Below, one piece after another: positions 29,661 through 40,342 of a stretch of DNA of 64,000 bases. A model generated the notes under the pieces. That model saw only the letters and a list, made by a program, of their open reading frames with translations, did no database searches and had not been told where the DNA came from. Every line of letters starts with the position of its first letter. Position 1 is the first letter of the stretch. The position numbers were made by a program, and so were the translations under genes. This DNA is from Dyella telluris (GTDB lineage: Bacteria > Pseudomonadota > Gammaproteobacteria > Xanthomonadales > Rhodanobacteraceae): assembly GCF_014297575.1 (NCBI RefSeq), contig NZ_CP060412.1, positions 4,216,001 through 4,280,000 of the forward strand, given 5' to 3'.

Positions 29661-30968
29661 TCAGCGAAGGTTGTCGTGCAACAGCAGGCAGGTGTGCCTT
29701 TGTTCGAAATCCATGTAGAAGTCCATATCACCGAGTGCGCCACTGCCCAGGATGTAGCTCCACGCGAGGTCCGCGTCGGGAAACACGCCGAAGGTCATGT
29801 GGATGGGCTGGCCGGAGACGATCACATTCGCGGTGGCCTGCTTGACGCGGGCCAGGCGCGAGGCGCCGATGTCACTGATGCGCATGCTGTGGTGCGAGCT
29901 GGCTTCTACTTCGTCCATCGCGGCCTGGTTGCCGTTGAGGTAGAACGAGCTGCCGGTGTCGAGCAGGCTGGCACGCAGGTTGCCGTTGACAGAGAGTGCC
30001 ACCACGGTGCGCACGGTCTGGCCCCAGAGGTCGGAAGAGACCAGCATCGGTTCGTTGCACGTGGGGCGCGTGCCTGTCTTGCCATACACGTTGAGCTCGC
30101 GCCGGGTGACGCGGAAGGCGCCCAGCAGGCGCAGCACGTCCAGGCCGATCAGGCGACGGTCGTTGGGCACGATCTCTACCGGTGCGTTCTCCAGTGTGAC
30201 CGGGCCGAGGTGACCCTGCTCGAGGATGCCGTGGGTCACGGGCACGTCCTTGGACAGCAGGCCCCGGGTCTTGCCGTCCGTGCCCAGGGCGCGCACGCCC
30301 AGCTTTACCGCGGTATCCATGTCCATCACGATGGCGCCCGCCCCGGTGTCCAGCGTCATGCGCACGGACGAGCCATTGGCGGCTTCCAGCATCACCGCGC
30401 CGCGGTTGTCGCGCAGGCTCTGAAGCAGCGGGATGGTGAAGTCGCCATCCGGCCGGCTCAGGCGGAAGGGCGGGGTGTCGCGCTGCGAGGCGACGTAGGT
30501 GCTCATGCGATCCAGTTCGCGCTGCGGCACGTGGCCGGCGAAGCGCCGGACGATGTCCTGTTCTTCGGCATCCGCTGCCGCGTCGCCCTGGGCGAGCCGG
30601 AGATTACCGCTGAGGAACCGGGCGCAATACAGCGCCACCGCGGGTTGCGTGGCGATCAGTTCCTTCTCGCACAGGCGCGCGTCTTCGGTGGCTTTGTCCA
30701 GGTTGAAATGGATGCGCTCCAGCGCCATGGCCGCCAGCACGTGCACGGCCGGATCGGGGTTCTGCTGATAGAGCGCGGCCATGGTCGGCACGTCGGCCAG
30801 GGCCAGGGCTCGATTCACGACCGGTATGGCCCGGGGCGCGGTGAGGGAGGCGAGGGCGGCGGCAGGGGCGGGTGGTGCCTGGGTGGGCGCCGTGTCCGTG
30901 GCCGCGCATGCCGATCCCGGCAAGGCCGCGGCCATCATGGCCAGGGCCAGGGTCTTCCATGACGTCAT
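29661..30968 (-). CDS. Secreted retropepsin-like aspartyl protease family protein
   Basis: 435 residues from ATG 30968 (AGCAGGG about ten bases upstream); ATG 30977 adds three residues. A signal peptide (MTSWKTLALAMMAAALPGSACA) leads into a helical N-terminal region of about 160 residues. Two Asp-protease-like halves follow, each with a DTG motif: RMTLDTGAGAIVMD and SLLDTGSSFYL. Many bacterial relatives have a single DTG and dimerise; two in one chain suggest an internally paired site. The substrate is unknown. It is convergent with asnB and divergent from prfB. Confidence 0.75.
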   Translation of the reverse strand: MTSWKTLALAMMAAALPGSACAATDTAPTQAPPAPAAALASLTAPRAIPVVNRALALADVPTMAALYQQNPDPAVHVLAAMALERIHFNLDKATEDARLCEKELIATQPAVALYCARFLSGNLRLAQGDAAADAEEQDIVRRFAGHVPQRELDRMSTYVASQRDTPPFRLSRPDGDFTIPLLQSLRDNRGAVMLEAANGSSVRMTLDTGAGAIVMDMDTAVKLGVRALGTDGKTRGLLSKDVPVTHGILEQGHLGPVTLENAPVEIVPNDRRLIGLDVLRLLGAFRVTRRELNVYGKTGTRPTCNEPMLVSSDLWGQTVRTVVALSVNGNLRASLLDTGSSFYLNGNQAAMDEVEASSHHSMRISDIGASRLARVKQATANVIVSGQPIHMTFGVFPDADLAWSYILGSGALGDMDFYMDFEQRHTCLLLHDNLR

Positions 30969-31135
30969 CCAGTGCATCCCTGCTGGTTTGGAAGCGTCGA
31001 GTATAGGCAGGCCGGCGTGTCGGTTTCATGCCCGGGAAGAGGCGCCTCCCCGGTGTTGCGGGGGTGTCCGGGCCGGGCCCCGATCTGCCTGCGCTCTGCT
31101 AACATAGACGGCCGTTTTCCCATGATTTCCCATCC

Positions 31136-32261
31136 ATGATCGAAACCAATCCGATCCTTGCGCAGATTGCGGACCTGAAGGGCCGCGTCGAGTCGCTTAG
31201 GGGGTATCTTTGACTACGCCACCAAGCGTGAGCGTCTCGAAGAAGTAAGCCGCGAACTGGAAAGCCCCACCGTGTGGGACGATCCGCCGCGCGCACAGGA
31301 GCTGGGCCGCGAACGCGCCCGCCTCGATACCATCGTCAACGGCATCGACAGCCTGATGGCCGGCCTCACCGATGCTGGCGAACTGCTCGAGATGGCGGCC
31401 GCCGACAACGACGAGGACACCGCCAACTCGGTGGTCGCCGACCTGGCTGGCCTCGAAGCCAAGGTGGGCAAGCTGGAATTCCAGCGCATGTTCTCCGGCA
31501 AGATGGACGCCAACAACGCCTTCGTGGACATCCAGGCCGGTGCCGGTGGCACCGAGGCGCAGGACTGGGCGGAAATCCTGCTGCGCATGTACCTGCGCTG
31601 GGCCGAGTCGCGCGGCTGGAAGACCGAACTACTGGAAGTCTCCGGCGGCGAAGTGGCCGGCATCAAGTCCGCTACGTTCCGCGTGGAAGGCGACTACGCC
31701 TATGGCTGGCTCAAGACCGAGATCGGCGTGCACCGCCTGGTCCGCAAGAGCCCGTTCGATTCGGACAACCGCCGCCACACCAGCTTTACCTCGGTGTTCG
31801 TGTCGCCGGAAGTGGATGACGATATCGACATCGACATCAACCCGGCTGACCTCAGGACCGACGTGTATCGCTCGTCCGGCGCCGGCGGCCAGCACGTGAA
31901 CAAGACGGAATCGGCCGTGCGTATCACGCATATCCCGACCAATACCGTCGTGGCCTGCCAGACCGAACGCAGCCAGCACGCCAACCGCGACCGCGCCATG
32001 AAGATGCTGGCCGCCAAGCTGTACGAGCTGGAACTGCAGAAGCGCAATGCCGAGAAGGACGCGCTGGAAGCCTCCAAGTCCGACATCGGCTGGGGCAGCC
32101 AGATCCGCAACTACGTGCTGGACCAGAGCCGCATCAAGGACCTGCGCACCGGCATCGAGCGTTCGGATACGCAGAAGGTGCTTGATGGCGATCTCGATGA
32201 ATTCATCGAGGCCAGCCTGAAGTCGGGCCTGGACGCCGGCGCCAAGCGCGTCGACGCCTGA
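31136..32261 (+). CDS. prfB: Peptide chain release factor 2, made by programmed +1 frameshift
   Basis: 374 residues after frameshifting. The first 25 codons (31136-31210) end at an in-frame TGA (31211-31213); reading resumes at +1 from GAC at 31212. The protein has the SPF tripeptide-anticodon motif ([11 protein letters not shown]), which recognises UGA/UAA, and the GGQ motif ([17 protein letters not shown]), which triggers peptide hydrolysis at the ribosomal centre. Expression is autoregulated: low RF2 slows UGA decoding and favours the shift. lysS follows after one small gene, the usual neighbourhood. Confidence 0.96.
31196..31213 (+). other. RF2 programmed frameshift signal
   Basis: An internal Shine-Dalgarno-like AGGGGGT sits just upstream of the slippery CTT-TGA-C at 31208-31214. 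This is the canonical prfB arrangement; tRNA-Leu slips from CUU to UUU and the U at 31211 is skipped. Confidence 0.95.
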
Positions 32262-32300
32262 CCATCCGCCATTGAATCTGCCGACGGAGGCGGAGCCCGC

Positions 32301-32663
32301 ATGAACAGCAGGAAGATTTTCCGGAATCTGATCGTGTGGGCCGCCCTGGCAGCTTGCAGTGGCGTGGCAGCTGCGCAGGACAGCGGTTCTGCCAGCCAGG
32401 GCATCAAGGACGATGCACGCACGGCGGGCAAGCATGTCGGCGATGCCGGCCGCGATGTCGGGCACGCCACCAAGGATGCCGCGGTGTCCGTAGGGCACGG
32501 CGCGCGGGAGATGGGCGTCGCCGTTGGCCACGGCACGAGAGACGCGGCGGTGACCGTCGGTCATGGCGCGAAAGAAGCCGGCCAGGGTATCGGTCACGGC
32601 GCGCGCGAAGGCTGGGACGCAACCAAACATGCGGTCAAGCACGTGTTCGGCAAAGACGACTGA
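32301..32663 (+). CDS. Exported 11-mer-repeat (LEA-like) protein
   Basis: 120 residues with a signal peptide (about residues 1-25, ending SGVAAAQ). The mature part is built of 11-residue amphipathic repeats centred on VGHG: AAVSVGHGARE, MGVAVGHGTRD, AAVTVGHGAKE, AGQGIGHGARE. Such 11-mers recall LEA group 3 and related desiccation or membrane-associated helices. Function unknown. The gene sits between prfB and lysS, an intrusion into a usually adjacent pair. Confidence 0.7.
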   Translation: MNSRKIFRNLIVWAALAACSGVAAAQDSGSASQGIKDDARTAGKHVGDAGRDVGHATKDAAVSVGHGAREMGVAVGHGTRDAAVTVGHGAKEAGQGIGHGAREGWDATKHAVKHVFGKDD

Positions 32664-32765
32664 CCTCCGGCGTCACGAAAAATCACAGTCCCCTGTCCGA
32701 TGATCGGACGACCCAACCCAGAAGCGCTCGCCACAGACGCGGGCGCCGGCAGCTACGGAAACCTC

Positions 32766-34286
<1,521 letters not shown>

Positions 34287-34290
34287 GCGG

Positions 34291-34749
34291 ATGCAGCCTT
34301 TCCGCGCATTCGGTCGAGGGAAGGCAACCAGTCCATGGGTGGCCGCGCTGGTGATACTGGCGCTGGTCGCCTGCTCGCCCTCGCAATCGCAGGACGAGCC
34401 GGCCGCTGCGGTGGCGCCGGCGGCCACGGCCAGCGTGCCGTCGCCGGCGGCCAGCACGTCCGTGGCCACGCCCGCCGCCGACAGCGATGATGCGGTGATC
34501 CGGCAGGTGAGCGAGACCATCCGCAAGCATCGGCTGACCAGTCTGGCGGACGCCTGCCTGGACTACGTGGTCGACGACTCCGATGGCGCCACCGTCGATG
34601 TCGACGTGCACGAAAAGCACGATGCCGCCTGCGGCGGCGATCCGGATACCTCGCCGCGTCTGTTCTCGTTCAAGCTGGATCGCGCGAGCGGCCAGCTTTC
34701 CACCGACGCGCTCGATCTGGCTGACGGGGATTTCCAGCCCATTGAATGA
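34291..34749 (+). CDS. Putative lipoprotein
   Basis: 152 residues. A hydrophobic signal sequence ending in lipobox LALVAC predicts a lipidated Cys near residue 28. A Pro/Ala/Ser/Thr linker of about 40 residues follows, then a globular acidic domain with two cysteines (ADACLDYVV and DAACGGDPD) that could form a disulfide. The family is not recognised. It starts four bases after lysS and is probably cotranscribed. Confidence 0.65.
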   Translation: MQPFRAFGRGKATSPWVAALVILALVACSPSQSQDEPAAAVAPAATASVPSPAASTSVATPAADSDDAVIRQVSETIRKHRLTSLADACLDYVVDDSDGATVDVDVHEKHDAACGGDPDTSPRLFSFKLDRASGQLSTDALDLADGDFQPIE

Positions 34750-34828
34750 CGGTTCCGCGGCCAGGAAACGGCCGGCCTCGCCCGCGAGCACGCTAGAATG
34801 TGCGGCTTGAACCGCTCAGGAGTTGGAC

Positions 34829-35128
34829 ATGTGGTATGCCATTGTCGGCACGGACGTGCCTGATTCGCTCGAAAAGCGCAAAAGCGCCCGCCCGGCACAT
34901 ATCGAGCGCCTGCAGAAACTGCTGGACGAAGGCCGCCTGATGGTGGCCGGTCCGTTCCCGGCCATCGACGCGGAAGACCCGGGCCCGGCCGGCTTCACGG
35001 GCAGCCTGATCCTGGCGGAATTCCCGTCGCAGGCCGACGCGGAAGCCTGGGCCAAGGACGACCCGTATGTCGCCGCCGGTGTCTATGCCAGCGTGAGCAT
35101 CAAGCCCTTCCGCAAAGCCCTGCCATGA
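34829..35128 (+). CDS. YciI-family protein
   Basis: 99 residues, ferredoxin-like alpha/beta YCII domain. [28 protein letters not shown] carries the conserved His/Asp region, with MVAGPFP and the C-terminal FAxDDPY-like segment [18 protein letters not shown] six bases upstream fixes ATG 34829. Biochemical function unknown for most members. Its stop overlaps the BolA-family start (ATGA). Confidence 0.88.
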   Translation: MWYAIVGTDVPDSLEKRKSARPAHIERLQKLLDEGRLMVAGPFPAIDAEDPGPAGFTGSLILAEFPSQADAEAWAKDDPYVAAGVYASVSIKPFRKALP

Positions 35129-35388
35129 GCACGGCGGTGGTGGAGCAGATCCGGGAGCGCCTGCAGCAGGCGCTCGATCCGTCCGTGCTCGAAGTGCTGG
35201 ACGAGGGCTACAAACACGCCGGCCATGCGAATGAGGGGAAAGGGCACTTCCACGTACGCGTGGTCAGTGCCGCCTTTGCCGGCCAGCTGTCGATCAAGCG
35301 GCACCGGCTGGTGTACGCAGCCCTGCAGGGTCTGATGGACAACGGCATCCACGCACTTTCCATCGACGCGAAGGCGCCGGGCGAGTAA
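35125..35388 (+). CDS. BolA/IbaG-family protein
   Basis: 87 residues with the BolA fold: an N-terminal helix ([13 protein letters not shown]), then the conserved stretch [21 protein letters not shown], where the His residues can ligate a [2Fe-2S] cluster with monothiol glutaredoxin, then [22 protein letters not shown]. It probably acts in iron-sulfur or stress regulation. It is translationally coupled to the YciI gene, a pairing common in proteobacteria upstream of septation or chromosome genes. Confidence 0.88.
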   Translation: MSTAVVEQIRERLQQALDPSVLEVLDEGYKHAGHANEGKGHFHVRVVSAAFAGQLSIKRHRLVYAALQGLMDNGIHALSIDAKAPGE

Positions 35389-35655
35389 GCCTCGGACGCC
35401 GGACAGGCCGCCAGCCTGGCGGGTGGTGGCCTGGTGATTTCCTGACCAATCAGCGCCCCCTGTGCCGGGCTGGTTGCGTCCCGGCAGGACCAGCTGGTCG
35501 GACCTTGCTTGGAAACTCTTTCATAACATCAGCTTAGCTGCCGGTGTTAAAGTGAAACATGTAGCCGAAACGCATTGCGGCAGGGGCCTGCGTTTGGCAC
35601 AGTGACCCATCGCCCGATCTTGTCGGGCCTCACCTATTTGGCTGCTGACGCCCGC

Positions 35656-38600
35656 ATGCGCCTGACCACGATCAAACTCGCCGGTTTCAAGTCCTTCGTG
35701 GACCCGACCACGCTGCACCTGCCGACCAATATGACCGGCGTGGTGGGCCCCAACGGCTGCGGCAAGTCCAACATCATCGACGCCATCCGCTGGGTGATGG
35801 GCGAAAGCGCGGCCAGCCGCCTGCGCGGCGACTCGCTCACCGACGTGATCTTTTCCGGCTCCAATGCGCGCAAGCCGGTGGGCCAGGCCACGGTCGAACT
35901 GATTTTCGACAACGGTGACGGCACCATCCAGGGCGAGTACGGCCAGTACGCCGAAATCTCCGTGAAGCGCCAGGTGACGCGTGACGGGCAATCCGCGTAC
36001 TACCTCAACGGCGCGCGCTGCCGTCGTCGCGACATTACCGATCTGTTCCTGGGCACGGGCCTGGGCCCGCGCAGCTACTCCATCATCGAACAGGGCATGA
36101 TCAGCCAGATCGTCGAGGCCGCGCCCGACGAACTGCGCACGCACCTGGAAGAAGCTGCCGGCATCTCCAAGTACAAGGAGCGCCGCAAGGAAACCGAGAG
36201 CCGCATCAAGTCCACTCGCGAGAACCTGGACCGCGTGCGCGACGTGCGTGACGAGGTGGACAAGCAGCTCGAGCACCTCAACCGCCAGGCTCGCGCTGCC
36301 GAGCGCTGGAAGGCGCTGAAGGAAGAACAGACGCGCAAGGAAGCCGAACTGCGCGCGCTCGAATACCGCGGACTGAAGGGCCAGCACGACCACGAAGGCT
36401 CGGGGCTCAACGCCGCCGAGGTGGAGATCGAGAAACACGTTGCCACGCAGCGCCATCACGAGGCGCAGATGGAAACGATCCGTGAGCGCCACACCGACGC
36501 CACCGAGCATCTGAACAAGGTGCAGGCCGAGGTCTACAAGGTGGGTTCCGAGATCGCCCGCGTAGAGCAGCAGGTTCGCTTCAACCGCGAAACCGCCGAT
36601 CGCCTGTTGCGCGCGCAGGGCGATACCGAACGCGAGCACGCGGAACTGGCCGAGCACATCGGCAACGACCGCACGCAGGTGGAAACCTTGCGCATGGCGC
36701 TGGCCGAGGGCGAGCCCAAGCTCGAAGCGCTGCAACAGATGCAGGACGATACGTCCGAGTCGCTGCGCGATACCGAAACCAAGCTGGCCGACTGGCAGCA
36801 GCGCTGGGATACCCACACGCGCACCGCGGGCGAATCCAGCCGCGCCGCCGAAGTGGAGCGCACCAAGCTCAACTACCTCGATCGTCAGTCGGTCGACCTG
36901 TCGCGTCGCCGCGAGACGCTGGATGCCGAGCAGAAGGCCACCGACATCGCCGCGCTCGACGCCGCTGCCGAGCAGCTGCACATCGAGCACGACACGCAGC
37001 GCGAGCGCGTGGAATCGCTGGGCAGCCTGCTGGACCAGCACAAGATTTCGCATGAGAAGGTGCTCGACGAAGAGCGCCAGGTGCAGTCCTCGCTCAACGA
37101 GGCACGCCAGCAGCTGCAGACCGCGCGTGGCAGACAGGCCTCGCTCGAAGCGCTGCAGCACGCTGCGCTGGGGCAGGAAGAAAGCGCCGCCAGCGGCTGG
37201 CTGGCCCGCCTGGGCCTGGACCGCTCGCGCCGCCTCGGCGAGTCGCTGCAGGTGGAAGCCGGTTGGGAAACCGCCGTCGAAACCGCGCTCGCCGGCTTCC
37301 TTGATGCGGTGCTGGTGGATGAATCCCACGCGCTCGCCGCCGAATTCAGTGCGCTGGAAAATGCCGACGTCGCCCTGGTCAACCTGGCCGAGGGTGGCGC
37401 CAACACGGCGGGCACGTTGGCCGCGCATGTGCGTGGTCCTGCCGCGGCGCTGTCCATCCTCAATCATGTGCTGACCGCTGACTCCATCGAGCACGCGCAT
37501 CAGGTGGTGGCCGGGCTTTCGGCGCTGGCGCCGTACCAGTCGGTGATGACGCGCAACGGCGAATGGCTGGGCCCGGGCTGGGCCCGCGTGCGTCGTGCAC
37601 AGGGCAATCAGGTCGGCGTGCTGGCGCGCGAGCGCGAGATGCGCACGCTGGCCGAGCAGATCCTCGCGCTGGAAGAGCGCATCGAAGAGGCCACCGGTAC
37701 GCTGGACGACCTGCGCACCAGCAAGTTCGAAACCGAGCGCGCGCGCGACGACGCGCAGCGTGAGCTGTACAACGCGCATCGTCGCCAGTCGGAACTGGCC
37801 GGGCAGGTGCAGAGCCATCGCGGCAAGATGGAAACCGCCCGCGCCCGTGCCGAGAAGGTGGCCGGCGAACTCGGTGACCTGGCCGCCCAGCTCGACGAAC
37901 TGCAGACGCAGACGCGCGATGCACGTGCGCGCCTGGACGAATCGGTCGGCTACATGGGCGATTTGGAAGACCAGCGCCGCGAACTGGAGAACGAACGTCG
38001 CGCCTTGCTCGAGGCGCGTGAAGAAGCCCGCATGAACGCGCGCGAGGCGGCCGACCAGGCGCATGCGCTGGCGCTGTCGATGGAATCGAAGCGTTCGTCA
38101 CTGACCTCCCTGGAGCAGTCGCTGGCCCGCATGGAAACGCAGCTGCGCCAGATCGATGCGCGCCGCAACGAGATCGCCGAACAATTGGCCGCCGGCTCCG
38201 ACCCCATCGCCGAGCTGGAGGCGGAACGCCAGACCTACCTCGACCAGCGCTTGCTGGTGGACAAGCAGCTGGTGGACGCGCGCCGCGCGCTGGACGATTG
38301 CGACGGCGAATTCCGCCGCCTGGAGCAGGAACGCCAGCGCATCGAGCACCTGCTCAACGGGCTGCGCGAAAACCTCTCGCAGAAGCGCCTTGCGGCGCAG
38401 GCACTGCAGCTGCGCGCCGAACAGCTGGCCGAGGCCATCGTGGCGTCCGGCCTGGAACTGGAGCCGCTGCTGGCAGAGCTTGCCGAGGATGCCGACGCGG
38501 GCGAATGGCGCAAGCTGCTGGTCGACATCGGGCAGAAGATCGTGCGCCTGGAGCCGGTGAACCTCGCCGCGATCCAGGAACACGCCGAGCAGAGCGAACG

Positions 38601-39165
38601 CAAGACCTACCTCGACAACCAGCTCGCCGACCTGGCCAGCGCCATGGAAACGCTGGAGGCGGCGATCAAGAAGATCGATCGCGAAACGCGCCAGCGCTTC
38701 AAGGAAACCTTCGATCGCGTGAACGCCGGTGTGCAGGAGCTGTTCCCGCGCCTGTTCGGCGGTGGCCACGCGTATCTGGAGCTTACCGGTGACGACCTGC
38801 TCGATACCGGCGTGGCCATCATGGCCCGCCCGCCGGGCAAGCGCGTGTCCAACATCACGCTGCTTTCCGGTGGCGAAAAGGCACTGACCGCCGTGTCGCT
38901 GGTGTTTGCCATCTTCGGCCTCAACCCCGCGCCGTTCTGCCTGCTGGACGAGGTGGATGCGCCGCTGGACGAGGCCAACGTGGGCCGCTTCTCCAACATG
39001 GTGAAGGAGATGAGCGAGAAGGTGCAGTTCATCTTCGTCAGCCACAACAAGGCCACCATGGAAGCGGCTTCCCAGCTCTGCGGCGTCACCATGCGCGAGC
39101 CCGGTGTGTCGCGCCTGGTGCAGGTGGATCTCGCCGAAGCAGCTAAACTTGCGGGCGCAGCTTGA
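35656..39165 (+). CDS. smc: Chromosome partition protein Smc
   Basis: 1169 residues. Walker A GPNGCGKSN is at about residues 31-39. Two long coiled coils follow (heavily Glu/Arg/Gln), separated by a hinge at roughly residues 510-640 (GWLARLGLDRSRRLGE onwards). The ABC signature LLSGGEKALTAV lies near residue 1072 and Walker B FCLLDEVDAPLDEANV near 1095. It forms ring-like dimers with ScpA/ScpB to condense and segregate DNA; scpAB are not in this window. It precedes zipA, as in related genomes. Confidence 0.96.
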   Translation: MRLTTIKLAGFKSFVDPTTLHLPTNMTGVVGPNGCGKSNIIDAIRWVMGESAASRLRGDSLTDVIFSGSNARKPVGQATVELIFDNGDGTIQGEYGQYAEISVKRQVTRDGQSAYYLNGARCRRRDITDLFLGTGLGPRSYSIIEQGMISQIVEAAPDELRTHLEEAAGISKYKERRKETESRIKSTRENLDRVRDVRDEVDKQLEHLNRQARAAERWKALKEEQTRKEAELRALEYRGLKGQHDHEGSGLNAAEVEIEKHVATQRHHEAQMETIRERHTDATEHLNKVQAEVYKVGSEIARVEQQVRFNRETADRLLRAQGDTEREHAELAEHIGNDRTQVETLRMALAEGEPKLEALQQMQDDTSESLRDTETKLADWQQRWDTHTRTAGESSRAAEVERTKLNYLDRQSVDLSRRRETLDAEQKATDIAALDAAAEQLHIEHDTQRERVESLGSLLDQHKISHEKVLDEERQVQSSLNEARQQLQTARGRQASLEALQHAALGQEESAASGWLARLGLDRSRRLGESLQVEAGWETAVETALAGFLDAVLVDESHALAAEFSALENADVALVNLAEGGANTAGTLAAHVRGPAAALSILNHVLTADSIEHAHQVVAGLSALAPYQSVMTRNGEWLGPGWARVRRAQGNQVGVLAREREMRTLAEQILALEERIEEATGTLDDLRTSKFETERARDDAQRELYNAHRRQSELAGQVQSHRGKMETARARAEKVAGELGDLAAQLDELQTQTRDARARLDESVGYMGDLEDQRRELENERRALLEAREEARMNAREAADQAHALALSMESKRSSLTSLEQSLARMETQLRQIDARRNEIAEQLAAGSDPIAELEAERQTYLDQRLLVDKQLVDARRALDDCDGEFRRLEQERQRIEHLLNGLRENLSQKRLAAQALQLRAEQLAEAIVASGLELEPLLAELAEDADAGEWRKLLVDIGQKIVRLEPVNLAAIQEHAEQSERKTYLDNQLADLASAMETLEAAIKKIDRETRQRFKETFDRVNAGVQELFPRLFGGGHAYLELTGDDLLDTGVAIMARPPGKRVSNITLLSGGEKALTAVSLVFAIFGLNPAPFCLLDEVDAPLDEANVGRFSNMVKEMSEKVQFIFVSHNKATMEAASQLCGVTMREPGVSRLVQVDLAEAAKLAGAA

Positions 39166-39172
39166 GGATTTG

Positions 39173-40231
39173 ATGGATATGACCGCGCAACCCGTACTCG
39201 CTTTCGCCTGGAATGCCGCCGTTGGCGTTCCGATGCTTGTTGTTGGCCTGATCGTCCTGGCGGCGATGTGGTTGTTCGGCCAGCCCAGGAAAGAGCAGGG
39301 CAAGCGACGCGTGGTGCCGAACACGGCCGGCGAACGCCGCGAACCGACGTTCGGAGGGGAAGGCGAGTCGGTCGACGAACCGTCCTTCAGTGCGCGCGAC
39401 GATTTCAACATGGATCCGCTCGACGCCCACCAGCCCCATCAGGGCGAGCTGGATGTCGGTCTGCGGGAAGAGCTGGAACGCCTCGGCGCCACGCTCGCCG
39501 GCGAGAAGGGTCACGTCGAACCGGCACCGGTGGGCAAGCCCCGGCCGCTGGGCATGGCTGCCTCCATCGTCGACGCGCTGCGCGCGCCGCCGGAGCAGTT
39601 CGAGCAGAGCCTTGCGCAGGCCACCGGTGCCGATCATGTGCACCTGCCGCGCATGGAAGAACCCGAGCCGGTATCCGCTCCCGCACCGGCGCCCGCTCCC
39701 GTGGCTGCGCCGGCACCCGCGCCTGAGCCGGAAGCGCCGCGTACGCCGGCGCGTTCGGACGTGGGCCGTCGACCGGAACGCATGCCGGTGGAGCGCATCG
39801 TCACCTTGTTCGTGGTGGCGCGCGAGGGCAACGTGTTCCATGGCGCCGACCTGATCGTCGCCGCGGAAAAGACCGGCCTGGAATTTGGCGACATGGGCAT
39901 CTACCACCGGCTGGTGGATGGCAAGCGCGAGCTTGGCCCGATCTTCAGCATCGCCAACATGGTCAAGCCAGGCAATTTCGACCTGACTCGCGTGGATACG
40001 CTGCGCACGCCGGGCCTGAGCTTCTTCATGACGCTGCCGGCGCCGATCCCCGCACTGGATGCCTGGGACGCCATGCTGCCCACCGCCCAGCGACTGGCCG
40101 AACTGCTGGATGGCCAGGTGCTGGACGAAGAGCGCAATGCGCTGGGTCGCCAGCGCGTGGCGCACATCCGCGACGAACTGCGCGGCTGGGATCGCGACCA
40201 CGAAGGCAAGGAAATCACCTTCGGGCGTTGA
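39173..40231 (+). CDS. zipA: Cell division protein ZipA
   Basis: 352 residues. An N-terminal membrane anchor (about residues 12-35, MLVVGLIVLAAMWLFG) is followed by a basic stretch, a flexible linker with an Ala-Pro run around residues 165-185 (APAPAPAPVAAPAPAPEPEAP), and the C-terminal FtsZ-binding domain (RIVTLFVVAREGNVFHGADLIVAAEKTGLEFGDMGIYHR). It tethers FtsZ to the inner membrane. GAGG lies five bases before ATG 39173, seven bases past the smc stop, so the two are cotranscribed. ligA, the usual next gene, is 19.5 kb away. Confidence 0.93.
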   Translation: MDMTAQPVLAFAWNAAVGVPMLVVGLIVLAAMWLFGQPRKEQGKRRVVPNTAGERREPTFGGEGESVDEPSFSARDDFNMDPLDAHQPHQGELDVGLREELERLGATLAGEKGHVEPAPVGKPRPLGMAASIVDALRAPPEQFEQSLAQATGADHVHLPRMEEPEPVSAPAPAPAPVAAPAPAPEPEAPRTPARSDVGRRPERMPVERIVTLFVVAREGNVFHGADLIVAAEKTGLEFGDMGIYHRLVDGKRELGPIFSIANMVKPGNFDLTRVDTLRTPGLSFFMTLPAPIPALDAWDAMLPTAQRLAELLDGQVLDEERNALGRQRVAHIRDELRGWDRDHEGKEITFGR

Positions 40232-40269
40232 TGAGGCGGTAGCACCTGTCGGGTGGCGTCAGTTCCCCC

Positions 40270-40331
40270 TCCCGTCATTCCGGCGCAGGCCGCTCTTGCG
40301 CCCGGCTTCCGGCTCCGACAGAGTCCACGCC
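40270..40331. repeat. Probable dispersed GTCATTCCGGCG-type repeat
   Basis: The stretch starting CCGTCATTCCGGCGCAGGCC, with GGCGCA/TGCGCC pairing (40282-40302), has the look of the short dispersed repeats often seen after genes in xanthomonads and other proteobacteria (read in reverse they encode ...CAGMTG). I see only one copy in this window, so the repeat status is inferred. Confidence 0.4.
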
Positions 40332-40342
40332 AAGGAGGGAAC

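Noticed and set aside
35521..38064. Very long minus-strand open frame inside smc
   Set aside because: It mirrors the codon structure of smc in GC-rich DNA, has low-complexity His/Gln/Arg-rich content and no family resemblance.
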